From Cycas panzhihuaensis (taxonomy: Eukaryota > Cycadophyta), in NCBI GenBank assembly GCA_023213395.1, contig CM041465.1, positions 92,635,741-92,699,740 on the forward strand: DNA of 64,000 nucleotides. The letters run 5' to 3'. The notes beneath the pieces were generated by a model that was given only the letters and a program-made list of their open reading frames with translations, did not search any database and was not told the origin of the DNA. The translations under genes and the position numbers were made by a program. This document shows, one piece after another, positions 49,677-61,035 of this stretch. The number at the start of each line of letters is the position of its first letter. Within the stretch, counting starts at the first letter, position 1.

Positions 49677-52214
49677 CCCTCTAATTTTCTTAACAAATTT
49701 AATACCAAACTTTAATTGCTTAAAATCTGTATATAAACAACACGAGTTCGGTTGAAAGGCTGTCGTAGTCTTGTGTGCAAAGTAACCATTCTATTTTTCA
49801 AAGTAACTTATATTATTAGCAATCATATTTGTGGGTTTTCCTTGTTCTCCCAGTGGGTGGGCTTTGAAGGCTGATTTGTTGTTGTTCTTGCCTGTACTTC
49901 CATTGTCTGTCTGAGGTGAACACTGGGTTTCAGAGGCTTCCATCCGTTAACGAGTCTGTTATCGTAAACAATTGGTTGTCATGCCTCAAATCACAAAAAT
50001 ATATATTGCTATTTTAATATATATTTGTATATTTATGTATATACATTTTTTTGGGTAATATAAATTAGTCCATCAGTGATATATTTTTATGTTTTCATCA
50101 TTTGTTTATGCCCCATTTTGGCATCTGTATAATAGTGGCGATGCTTTTATTTTTTTTTATATTTCTTTATAAAGGTTTTTAAAAATCAAAGTAAATTATA
50201 TATTTTTTTGAGCTCCGGGCGTTTACAGGGTACTAGCCCCCTTTGGGGTTTAGTTGTCGCCCTGTGTCTCTTAGACGTCATCTTCATATCATTATGAAGG
50301 GGCTTTATTCTTTAAAGTTTATTGTGATTTTTACCCTTGACGAGCGAGTTCACTCTCCTGACAACGGAGGGATTTGGTTTTTGACAGGTCTTGGGTTTAA
50401 TTCCTACCTAGTCTACCCTTAGGTTCAAATTTTATGAGGGTTATTTTAGGCATATACCATTTAACCTTTTATTTTTTAAAAAATTATTTTAAAAACATAA
50501 GGTACTTGTTTATTTTTTGGCATAACTCCTCACTAGATCATTGGTTTCTAACGAAACTAGCTTCATTATGTTAAAAAAAATTTGTGCATCAATTTTGACT
50601 GGTGATATGACCAATTTGGTATTGATTTGACCCCGTTTCAGTTGATCAGTCATTTGTTTAGCTTTTTTTAAACTTTTTACAAAATCACTTTTTTGAACTA
50701 ATTATATTTTTCTACTGGGAGATTATTTTCTACCAGAATATATTCTACATTGATCTATATTCAACAAAATTTATTATTCACCTTTTATTCTAATTTTTAG
50801 AATTTATTTTGACCATTATTTTAATCGCTGAAACTGACATTTTAGTGGTTTTTAGCATTTTTTTTAACATTTCTACATAAAGGTACTTGTTACTATTTTT
50901 ACTGTAACTTTTCTGTTTGACATCCAAATTTAGTTCTGTTAGTTTTGTTGAGAAGCTAACTCATTTTCGTTCGAACTGACATAGTTTTTCATATGTTTTA
51001 AGGTGTTTTTACTTATTTTCAAATCCATTAAAGTTAGACTATTTAATAGCCCCAATCTATCATTTTTTACATATTTTCATATAATATTTTTCAAAAAATT
51101 TCAACCAAAAATATATTTAGTAGTTTTATAAGACATATTTGATCATTTTTCAATATTTTCTAAAGTTTTATTAGCATTTTTTTATACCATCTTGAGCCCT
51201 TGCTCCCGTTAAGCCTAAAAAAGAAGGCTGTTCCATTTAGGCATTTAAATTTTAACTTATAGGGGCTTGTTTTCAAAATGGTTAGTTCCATTAAATAATT
51301 ATTTCATTAATTTATATATTGGTATAATTTCATATTATTCTGACGTGGTTTAGTATAGTTTTCAAGCTGTCAAACCTGAGCATACAAGTACATCCTAATA
51401 GGCTTGCCCTTCAAACATTTTGAAGAAAATTCTATTTTATTTCTCATTGGTTGTTTATAATATATGTTTAAGGTTTCTACTTGACCTTCATATAAGCATT
51501 TTTTAAAGTTGCTTAGTAATAGAAATTGTTCATAAAATAACTAAAAATATATATATACATATTTTATTTTTTAACTTTGCATATCTTCCTCAAGGCAAAA
51601 TTTTTTATATTAAAAAGGGAAAGTCATTTTTTTTATATTAAAGAATTATATTTACTCATTTGAGAAATTGAAGGTTAAGAATTCTTTAGTTTTCATTATC
51701 AATATTTATTTCAATTTTGTATAAGTTGAAAAGGATCCGTGTCACATTTAAATTTGCTTACATATTTATTATATTTCAAAGTTTTATTCTAAAAGACATA
51801 CTTATTGGAAGCTTTTTCATTTATCATTATAGTTCAAAAGTTTATTTAAAATTTTATCTCATATGTGTGTCATTTATTTGAAAAGAATATGTTTATTAAA
51901 ATGTTTTTATTTTTTTATTCATTATTATTAAAAAATATCATCTATCTCTTATACTTATAAAAGCTGCATTTAATTTATTCTATTTTCAAAGGCATATTTC
52001 ATCCATTTGAAGAGTATTTTATTTAACAAAAAAAAAAAAAAGATTTTATTTCTTTCAAAAGTTTATTATTTATTTCATCTTGCTTAGAGCATATTATTTT
52101 ACTTTTCTAGTTTTTCTTTATTATATCAAAGGAATTTTATTTTTCTAAGCAAGACCACATTGCTAATTAGTTTATTTTTCACATTAAATAAGTTAATTCT
52201 AAATTGAACCACCA

Positions 52215-52650
52215 TATTTTTCTAGCCTTGTAATGGGAACGATTAGGACCCCTGAAGTTACCACCCCGTACAAGCTAATCGGCAAACTTATATTAGATGA
52301 GGACAACCATTAGCTATCAAGTGTATTCAGTGGCAGGTTGAGGTGTAGAACCTCTTTATTTCATGGTATTTGGAGACTAAGGCTAGACCTAGAGAGGGTG
52401 AGTGCTTTGGTTCAAGAACCTTCACTACTAGATTTGTCGCTAGGCATAAGTCTGGCACAGGTGGACCAACAATTTAGGGGGGTATAAAAGCCATCTTAGC
52501 AGCCAGTGTACTGAGGTATATAGAGCCTAGCGGTCACATACCAGTATATTGGGTCCCTGTTTTTCCATTTGTGGATAGGCACCACTAGACAGAATAGCAA
52601 TCGAAGGTTGCTCCAAGAGAAATGTAAACTTAAAGGCTAGTAGCCTTTAT
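52215..52650 (+). repeat. Conserved leader module, copy in element A
   Basis: The counterpart of 47285-47740, about 80% identical by eye with runs of near identity. It lies about 160-600 bases before the gag ATG at 52814. It holds AATTTAGGGGGGTATAAAA, a G-run with a TATA-like sequence. Confidence 0.85.
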
Positions 52651-52813
52651 AGGTCCTAGTTCACTTGTTCAAAACTTTGGGATATATTTAGAAATAAATT
52701 TTACATTTATATATTTTTTTTAAATTTTAAATTTAAATATATTTTTTTAATATTCATATTTAACCTTTTGATATTTTATTTATCACATTTTATCAACATA
52801 ACTTTAGTTTAAA

Positions 52814-55800
52814 ATGACGTCTAGTTTTGGGAACATAATTATCCTAAAATTTAATGGAAATAATTTCCTTAACTGGAGTAGGAGGATGAAGCCCATCCTC
52901 ATAGTAAACGACATGTGGGATATAGTGAGAACCGGTTACAATGAATTGGGACCAAGTCCAACACATGCAAAAAAATTATATACAAAGAAAATGGCAAAAA
53001 GAATAACAAAGCATTAGCCCTTATCTTTTACACATTAGAAGATCATGTATTTCTACAAGTCAGTGAATCTATTAAGTCTAAAAAAGCTTGGGATACTTTA
53101 CAACTTATATATAAAGGAGCCGCCTCCTCTAAATTACAAAACTTAAGAAGTAAGTTCAAAAATTTATATATGATGCCTCACAAATCATTAACTGAATTCA
53201 TGACCAAAGTCCAAGATATCGTTAACTAAATGAGGTCACTTGGGGATACCTTAATCGAACAAAAAGTAGTTGAAAGAATCCTTAGATGTGTAGGAGCTGT
53301 AAGGCATTTTGAAATGGTAGCTATTAGTATTAGTATATCAAAAGATCTAAGTACCCTTAAAGTAGAACAACTTAGTGCTATGCTCATATCTATCAAAGAG
53401 CAACAAAATGCAAATGAAACTTTAGAACATGCCTTTACTACAAAGGCCCATATTTAATCTAACTCTCAAGTAGGAATCTCAAAACAAAAAGAATCACCTC
53501 CAAGGAGAAAATATGAAAATCTTAGAAATGAAACCAGACAAGATCCTCCACGATATCAAGCCCCTCACCAAAAGAGACAAGAAGGACCCAACAATATGAA
53601 GACCCTCTAAGAAATCCTAACGCTCTAAGAAAACCCAACCAAAGAAGAAAAGTTGAGAATCATTCTTGTTGTCCACATTATCATGGGAATTCTCAATCTT
53701 CAGAACTATCGTGATAACTAACCAAGAAATAATCCTCCTCAATTCTATGAGGAAAGAGGGAGATCTTTCAATATTAATCGTTCTCAACCAAGGAGTCAAA
53801 GCCTCAGTTATGGAAGATGAGATCAATTATATTATACTTATTGTCATAAAAAATGGTCACACTAAAGATAAATATTTTTTTAAAATATGGACCACCTCCT
53901 AGAAGACATGCTTTAAATTCATCAGAATAAAAAATTAATAAAAGATTATTTTTATTTAGTTTTTCTGCTAAGAAAGAAGAGGATGATAGCTGGTATATTG
54001 ATTCAGGTTGCTCAACCCACATGACCCATAAAGAATATTTATTTCAAACTTTAGATAAAAATAGAAAATGGTCAATTATGTTTAGAGATAATACTTCTCA
54101 TGAATCAATTGAGAAAGGTAACATTGCCTTGCTGACTGATATTGGTGAATATAGATACTTGAATGATGTCCTATACATCTCTGCTTTAAGGAAAAACTTG
54201 CTATGTGTAGGATAGATAATGGGACAAGATTATAAGGTGATTTTTGATAATGGCAAATGTGTTATCAAAGATAAAAGAAAAAATAAAGCTATTGTTACTA
54301 GAGGTATAATGACTAAAGATCATTTATTTAAACTTACTCTCACCCTTTCAGATACCTATGCCCTTAAAACCTCTATTACTATGGATAATAACTTATGGTA
54401 TCGACGTTTTGGTCATCTTAACTACAACAGTTTAGCTCTTATAAAAAAATTAGATACGGTTAATGGTTTACCACTTATTGATATTAATAAAAAGTTGTGT
54501 GAGGGATGCCTTCTTGGAAAACAACATAGAGAAAGCTTTTCGAATTTTAGCCATCGAACGTCTGCCCCCCTTCAACTAGTATACACAGATATTTGTGGAC
54601 CAATGACTACTCCCTCCTTGGCAGGTGCCAAGTATTTTCTCACATTTATTGATGTCTTTACAAGAAAGACATGGGTGTTCTTTCTAAAATATAAATCCGA
54701 TGCTTTCGACTACTTTGTTGACTTTAAAACCTTCATTGAGCAACAAAGTAGATATCATATCCTTTCTCTAAGACTAGATAATGGGGGAGAGTTTACCTCT
54801 GATGCTTTCAAGGATTATTGTATCTGTCATGGGATCAGAAGATAACATACCAACCCTTACACCCCATAATAAAATGGTGTAGTGAAAAGAAAAAATAGAA
54901 CTATCATAGAAATGGCATGGTGTATGCTTAAAGATAAAAACTTGGGCCATGAATTTTGGGCTGAAGTAGTTTATACAACCGTCTATCTACTTAATAGATG
55001 TTCCACTAAAGCACTTAGGTGGAAAACTCCAGAAGAAGCATAGACCAGTTATAAACCAAGTATACATCATCTTAGGATATTTGGATGTTTAGCCTATGCC
55101 TATATTCCTGACCAAAGAAGAACTAAATTGGATGACCATAGTGTCAAATGTATCTTTATTGGATATAGTGAATTGTCAAAATCTTACAAAATTTATGATC
55201 CGAAATTAAGAAAAGTTATAGTGAGTAGGGATGTCAAATTTTAAGAAGACAACTACTACCAAAATAATCAAGAACAATAGAAGGATATTGCCATTAGATT
55301 TGACACATCAAATAAATCTAAATATGTGCCTCCTATGTGGAGAAATATCCAGGAACCCACTAGGGAAGAAACATCATCTCAACCTCCATCACATCATCTA
55401 CCTAAATGGGTTCAACGCAACCATGATGTAGGAAATATATTAGATAATAATAGAAGATCTACACACTCATGAAGGGTTAACTTTGCCCTAATGAGTAAGC
55501 TACTCAAAATTCATGATCCTTAAACCTTTGATGAGGCTAAACAACATGAATGTTGGCACAAGGTCATGAAAGAGGAATATAAGTCCATCATTAAGAATGA
55601 TACTTAGGAACTTGTAGATTTACCACCAAAGAAGAAAGTTATTGGAACCAAATAGGTCTATAAGACCAAGTTCCACTCTAATGGCTCTATTGATAAATAT
55701 AAAGCTCATTTAATTGCTAAAAGATATGCCCAATTTAAAGGCATAGACTATACAAAAATATTTTCCCCAATCGCTAGGATGGAATCTGTTCACATGATAA

Positions 55801-57040
55801 TAGGTTTAGCCATCTAAATGGGATGTAAAGTTTATCAAATGGATGTAAAAAGTGCTTTCTTAAATAGTTATATTAAAGAAGACATCTATGTCACTCAACC
55901 CCTCGATTTTGAAGTCAGGGGGAAAGAAAACAAAGTGTACAAGTTAAAGAAGGCACTATATGGTCTAAAACAAGCACCCAAGGCTTGGTATTCCTGTATA
56001 GACAAGTATCTTAAAGATCAAAGGTTTGAAAGATCTCAAGCATATCCAAATCTATACACCCAAATTAAGGGAAATTCGATATTGATTATAGGACTCTATG
56101 TGGATGATTTAATTTATACTGGAAATGACTCCCATCTTTTATATTAATTTAAAGATGCTATGTGTAAGGGATTTGAGATGACAGACTTAAGACTTATGTA
56201 TTACTTCCTAGGATTAGAAGTTTGGCAGGATAAATAAAGAATATTCATTTCTCAATGTAAATATATATTAGATCTTCTACAAACATTCAAAATGATAAAC
56301 TATAAACCACTGACAATACCAGCAGAAATTAGAATCAAAATTTCTAAGACAAATGACTCGACTTTGGTTAATCCCACTCTCTATAGATAACTCATTGTCA
56401 GCCTAATATATTTGACTTCTACTTGACCTGATATAACATATTCAGTCAGTGTTGTATCCAGATTCATGCAGGATCCAAAGACATCTCATTGGCAAGCTGC
56501 TAAAAGAATCCTTAGATACCTTAAAGGGACTCCAGATTTTGGGTTATACTATAAATCTACATCCAAATTTTAGTTAACTGATTACACAAATTCAAATTGG
56601 GCCAGTGATGTCGATGATAGAAAATCTACCAGAGGTTATTTATTTAGTATGGGATTATTAGCAGTAGCTTGGAGTACAAAGAAACAAAATATTGTTTCCT
56701 TATCCACAGCTAAAGTAGAGTATAAAGCTGCAGTGTCAAGAGCCTATGAATCAATATGGTTAAGAAGACTTTTACAGGATTTTCAAATTAAATAACAAGG
56801 TCCCATTAGAATTTGGTGTGACAATCGAAGCATTATTCAAATGGCCAAAAATCCAGTATTCCATGGTAGAACAAAATATATTGAAACTCAACATCACTTC
56901 ATTCGGGAACTTGTATAAGTAAACAAGATAGAGTTGACTTATTGTAGCACAGAAAATCAAATAGCAGATATTTTTATGAAGGCTTTGGGAAAAATCAAAT
57001 TTGAGAAATTCAGAGACAATTTGGGAGTTGTATACATTGG
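52814..57040 (+). pseudogene. Gag-pol remnant of element A
   Basis: Gag (52814-53460) carries a frameshift near 53000 and a TAA at 53227. The knuckle region is near 53840 and the protease start YIDSGCSTHMTH at 53996. GAG-pre-integrase has LWYRRFGHLNY and CEGCLLGKQH (54395-54540). The integrase keeps the first two catalytic Asp (YTDICGP, LDNGGEF), but the catalytic Glu reads Lys at 54885-54887. RT keeps LYVDDLIYTGND (about 56095-56130). RNase H runs to about 56800, and the C-terminus reads CSTENQIADIF. At least ten in-frame stops lie after 54840. By itself it is not functional. Confidence 0.88.
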
Positions 57041-57055
57041 GCTTATGGGGGAGAA

Positions 57056-57403
57056 TGTTAGGAATAATCCCAATGTGGTTAAAGCACTTGAGTACTTAGG
57101 GCCTCTCAAAGCCACCTTTGAGGGCCCCTAGAGCACCTTGAGCCACTCAATAGCCACCTAGACCTAACACCACTTTCTTGAGGTACGCATTTCATTTATT
57201 ATTATTAATTTTTTAATATATTTTGAATTTATATTGGTTAATGTGCAACTAGGATGATGGCGTTCGACGCCTCCTCAAAATTCATTATTTAAGGGATGGG
57301 AATACCTCACAGGTGTTTTTTAACACTACCATCTAAAGGAAATCATCGTTATACTCGAAATGTTGTCTCTTTAAAATCTTGCTCTGCTCCTCCAACTCCA
57401 TCA
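57056..57403 (+). repeat. 3' LTR of element A
   Basis: TGTTAGGAATAATCC to CAACTCCATCA, followed directly by GTTTG and the gag frame of element B. Confidence 0.93.
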
Positions 57404-57408
57404 GTTTG

Positions 57409-60400
57409 ATGGTAATAACTTTCTAAATTATAGTAGAAGGATGAGACTCATCCTCATCGCTAATAATATGTAAGAGATTATGAGAATAAGTTATAGTGAA
57501 CTAGGTCATAATGCCACAGATGTTGAAAGGTAACCTATAAGGAAAATATCAAAAAGGATAATGAAGCTCTTGCCCTCATCTTTTGTACATTGAAAGATCA
57601 TATTTTCCCAAGAGTTGAGTCTACAAAGTCATAGGAAGCATGGGATACCTTGCAATTAATCTATGAAGGACCTGCATCTTCTAGGCTTCAAAATCTAAGA
57701 AGTAAATTTGAAAACTTATGTATGATGCCAACAGAATTCGTGACATAATTTATGACTAAGGTACAAGATATAGTTAACTAAATGAGATCACTTGGAGATA
57801 TGCTGACAGAACAGAGAGTAGTAGAAAGGATCTTAAGATGTGTAAGTGTCATAAGAAGAATTGAAATGATAACAATAAATATAAGGATATCTAAAGAACT
57901 AAGTACCCTTAAGATGGAACAACTAAGTGCCTTGTTGACGACAGTTGAAGAACAACAAAATGTAAATGAATCCCTTGAGCATACCTTTACTACCAAGGTA
58001 ATAATCTAATCACATTCTCAAGCTGGTACATCAAAATATAGAGAATTATCTCCCAAAAGAAGAGATAGAAATTTTAGAAGAGATATGCATCAAGATCCAC
58101 CATTTAAATATCAAGCTCCTCATCAAAGGAGATAAAGAGTAAACCAACAAAATGGCAATCCTCCTAGGTACCAAAATCAATAGAAACAACTTGATGAACA
58201 TCTATATTGCCCAAACGGCCATAGAAATATTCAAGCTCAAAGGTCAAATCTAAATTATTATGATAATAAACCAAGGGACAATCAAGTCCTCCATTATGAA
58301 GAAAGGGGGAGATTATCCCATAAAGAAAGACCCCATCCTTATAGTTGAAGTCTAAGTTATAGGGGAAGAGATACACTATATTGTACCTATTACAATCATA
58401 GTGGTCATACATAAGATTAATAATTTTCAAAATATGGACCACCTACAAAAGGTAGTGTGAATACTACAATTGAAATAAGGGATAATAACAGACTTTTTTT
58501 ATCAGCTATACTACCCAAGAAGAAGAAAATGACAGCTACTATATTGATTCAGGTTGCTCGACTTACATGACACATAAGGAACACTTATTCTACACCTTAG
58601 ATAAAACTAAAAGAAGATCAATAATATTCAGTGATAACACATCTCGTGAATTAGTTGGTAGAGGAAATATTACCCTCATGATAAATATAGAAGAATATAG
58701 ATACTTCGATGATGTATTATATGTTCTTGTTTTGAAGAAAAATCTATTATCACTAGGGCAGATCATGGGTCAGGATTATAAGGTTATCTTTGATAATGGT
58801 GATTGTATAATTAAAGATAAGAGAAGAAACAAGATAGTTGTTGTAAAAGGTAAAATGATAAAAGATAGACTTTTCAAACACGTCCTTACTCCATTAGGTA
58901 CTTATACCTTAAGAACCATGATTAACTTGGATAATGACTTATGGCATAAGAGATTTGGACATCTAAAGTATAGTAGTTTGACCTCGATGAAAAGGATGGA
59001 CATAGTTAATGGGTTTCCCAACATTGAAGTGGATAAAACCATATGCGAGGGATGCTTACTTGGTAAACAACATAGAGAATGTTTTCAGATTATAGCTATC
59101 GAGCATCTGGACTACTTCAATTAATCTATATAGATATTTGTGGCCCTCTAAATGTCCCCTCATTAGTAGCTGCATGCTACTTCATCACATTTATTGATGA
59201 CTACACTAGGAAGACTTGGGAATTGATTGACTTACCTCCTAATAAAAGGGCAATTGGTACTAAGTAGATTTATAAAACTAATTTCTGCTCTAAATAATCA
59301 ATCAACAAATATAAAGCTAGACTTGTAGACAAAGGTTATGCATAAAGAGAAGGTATTGATTACAATGAGAAATTTGCTCATATTACACGAATTGAAACTG
59401 TTAGCATGATGATGAGTTTGGCAACTTAAATGGGATGTAATGCTTATCAAATAGATGTCAAAAGTACTTTCCTTAATAGCTATATTAAAGAAGATATTTA
59501 TGTCTCTCAACCCCTTAGTTTTAAGTTAGGGAGGAAGAAGACAAAGTATATAAACTCAAAAAGGCACTTTACAGTTTGAAACAAGCACCAAGGGCCTGGT
59601 ATTCTCGCATTAACAAATATTTTAAAGATTAAGGCTTTGAAAGATCTTAATTAGATCTAAATCTATACACCAAAATTAAGGGAGATTCTATTCTAATTGT
59701 GGGACTCTCTGTAGATGATCTTGTCTGCACTAGAAATGACCCTCATCTTTTGCAAAACTTTAAGGAAGCCATGTGTAAAGAATTTGAAATGACAGATTTG
59801 GGATTAATGCATTACTTTCTAGGTTTGGAGGTGTGGTAAGACAACAATGGTATCTTCATCTCCTAAAGGAAATATACCCTGGACCTACTACAGAAGTTTA
59901 GGATGATCGGTTGCAAACTTTTAGCAACTCCAATAGAAATAGGAATTAAGCTATCTAAACTAGATGATTCTGCACCTATTGATCCTACACTCTATAGATA
60001 GTTAATTGACAGTTTGATTTAATTGACTTCCACTCAACCAGACATAATGCATTCAGTTAGCATAGTATCTAGATTCATATAAGACACTAAGACTACTCAT
60101 TGGCAAGCAGCCAAAAGGATCTTATGATATCTTAAAGGCACTTTAGAATATGGTCTATATTATAAAGCTTCATCAAATTTCAAGTTGATAGGATATACAA
60201 ATTTAAATTGGGCAGGTAATATCGATGACAGAAAATTGACTTTAGGTTACACTTTCAGTATGGGTTTAGTAGTCGTATCTTAGAGCATCAAAAAGTAAAA
60301 TACAATCTCTCTATCTATAATTGAAGCAGAATATAAAGTAGCAGACTCTAGCACATGTAAAACAATTTAGTTAAAAAGATTATTACAAGATTTTCAACTA

Positions 60401-60660
60401 GAATAGAAAGGGCTTACAAGAATTTTGTGTGATAATCAAAGCACAATATAGATGACAAAGAACCTAATATTTCATGGAAGAATAAAGCATATTGAGACAC
60501 AACACTATTTTATTCAAGAGCTAGTACAAGTAGGAAAAATTGAATTGGCATATTGCAGTACCAAAGATCAAGCAACAGACATCTTCACGAAAGCTTTGGG
60601 TAAGATTAAATTTTAAAAATCCAAACACAAATTGGGAGTTCTACATATTAGCCATTATGG
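57409..60660 (+). pseudogene. Gag-pol remnant of element B with integrase deletion
   Basis: Order: Gag (57409-58010), zinc-knuckle-like segment (about 58380), protease YIDSGCST (about 58540), GAG-pre-integrase (HKRFGHLKYSSL, CEGCLLGKQH; 58567-59124), integrase start (YIDICGPL, FIDDYTRKTW), then RT, RNase H (about 60180-60500) and a C-terminal AYCSTKDQATDIFTKALGK. The integrase frame passes directly from RKTW into the RT N-terminal ELIDLPP at 59214-59219, so the rest of the integrase is missing. The RT motif YVDD reads SVDD at about 59710. Gag uses the initiation region at 47839. Confidence 0.82.
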
Positions 60661-60667
60661 AGGAGAA

Positions 60668-61030
60668 TGTTGGGATAATGCCTAATTTAGAAATATATAT
60701 GGGCATATTGGGCCTCTAAATGGCACCTTGAGCCTCTAAAAGTCACCTCAGGCCACCAAATACCACCAAGTAGCTACCTACAATTGACATGGAGCCACTA
60801 CATCTACCACATATATGATAATTTAATTATGTTCTTAATATTTTAATAATTATTTGAATTTCAACTTAAATCAAGTTGAGGCACTTGTGGCCTCCCCAAA
60901 ATTCTATTTATAGGTGGGAAATGCCTCCCTGTTGTTTTTTAACATCGCCACTCTACATTCAGAAATTATTTAATTTGAAGATGATGATTCAACACTTATA
61001 ATCCTCCCACTCTACTCCTTGATACCAACA
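60668..61030 (+). repeat. 3' LTR of element B
   Basis: Begins TGTTGGGATAATG after the purine tract GGAGGAGAA and ends GATACCAACA. Its hairpin is partly decayed. Confidence 0.9.
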
Positions 61031-61035
61031 AAAAA

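Larger units (their letters stand above)
48240..52813 (+). other. 4.6-kb leader of element A
   Basis: Non-coding in the sense direction. It holds the antisense thioredoxin-like frame at 49353-49676 inside a patch (about 48.7-50.0 kb) that is less AT-rich and less CpG-depleted. Very AT-rich sequence follows (50.0-52.1 kb, with an A-run near 52026), then the conserved module at 52215-52650. It is about 1.5 kb longer than the leader of B. Confidence 0.6.
47879..57403 (+). mobile_element. Ty1/copia element A, full length, nested in B
   Basis: LTRs of exactly 348 bp each (47879-48226 and 57056-57403) are flanked by GTTTG at 47874-47878 and 57404-57408. The primer site TGGTATCAGAG starts at 48229 and the polypurine tract TTATGGGGGAGAA ends at 57055. 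The leader is 4.6 kb, unusually long. Gag-pol runs from 52814 to about 57040. LTRs differ at about 33 of 348 sites by hand count, around 29 of them transitions. Confidence 0.93.
44441..61030 (+). mobile_element. Ty1/copia element B, split by element A
   Basis: LTRs are 44441-44802 (362 bp) and 60668-61030 (363 bp), with flanking AAAAA at 44436-44440 and 61031-61035. A primer site TTGATATCAGAACC follows the 5' LTR. The leader is about 3 kb and gag starts at 47839. Element A is inserted after the thirteenth gag codon. LTRs differ by about 14% by hand count, more than those of A, as nesting requires. Without A the element is about 7.06 kb. The AAAAA duplication is low in information. Confidence 0.88.

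Noticed and set aside
53617-54022. Minus-strand open frames across element A gag
   Set aside because: Antisense shadows of the gag-protease region, which has clear domain content on the plus strand.
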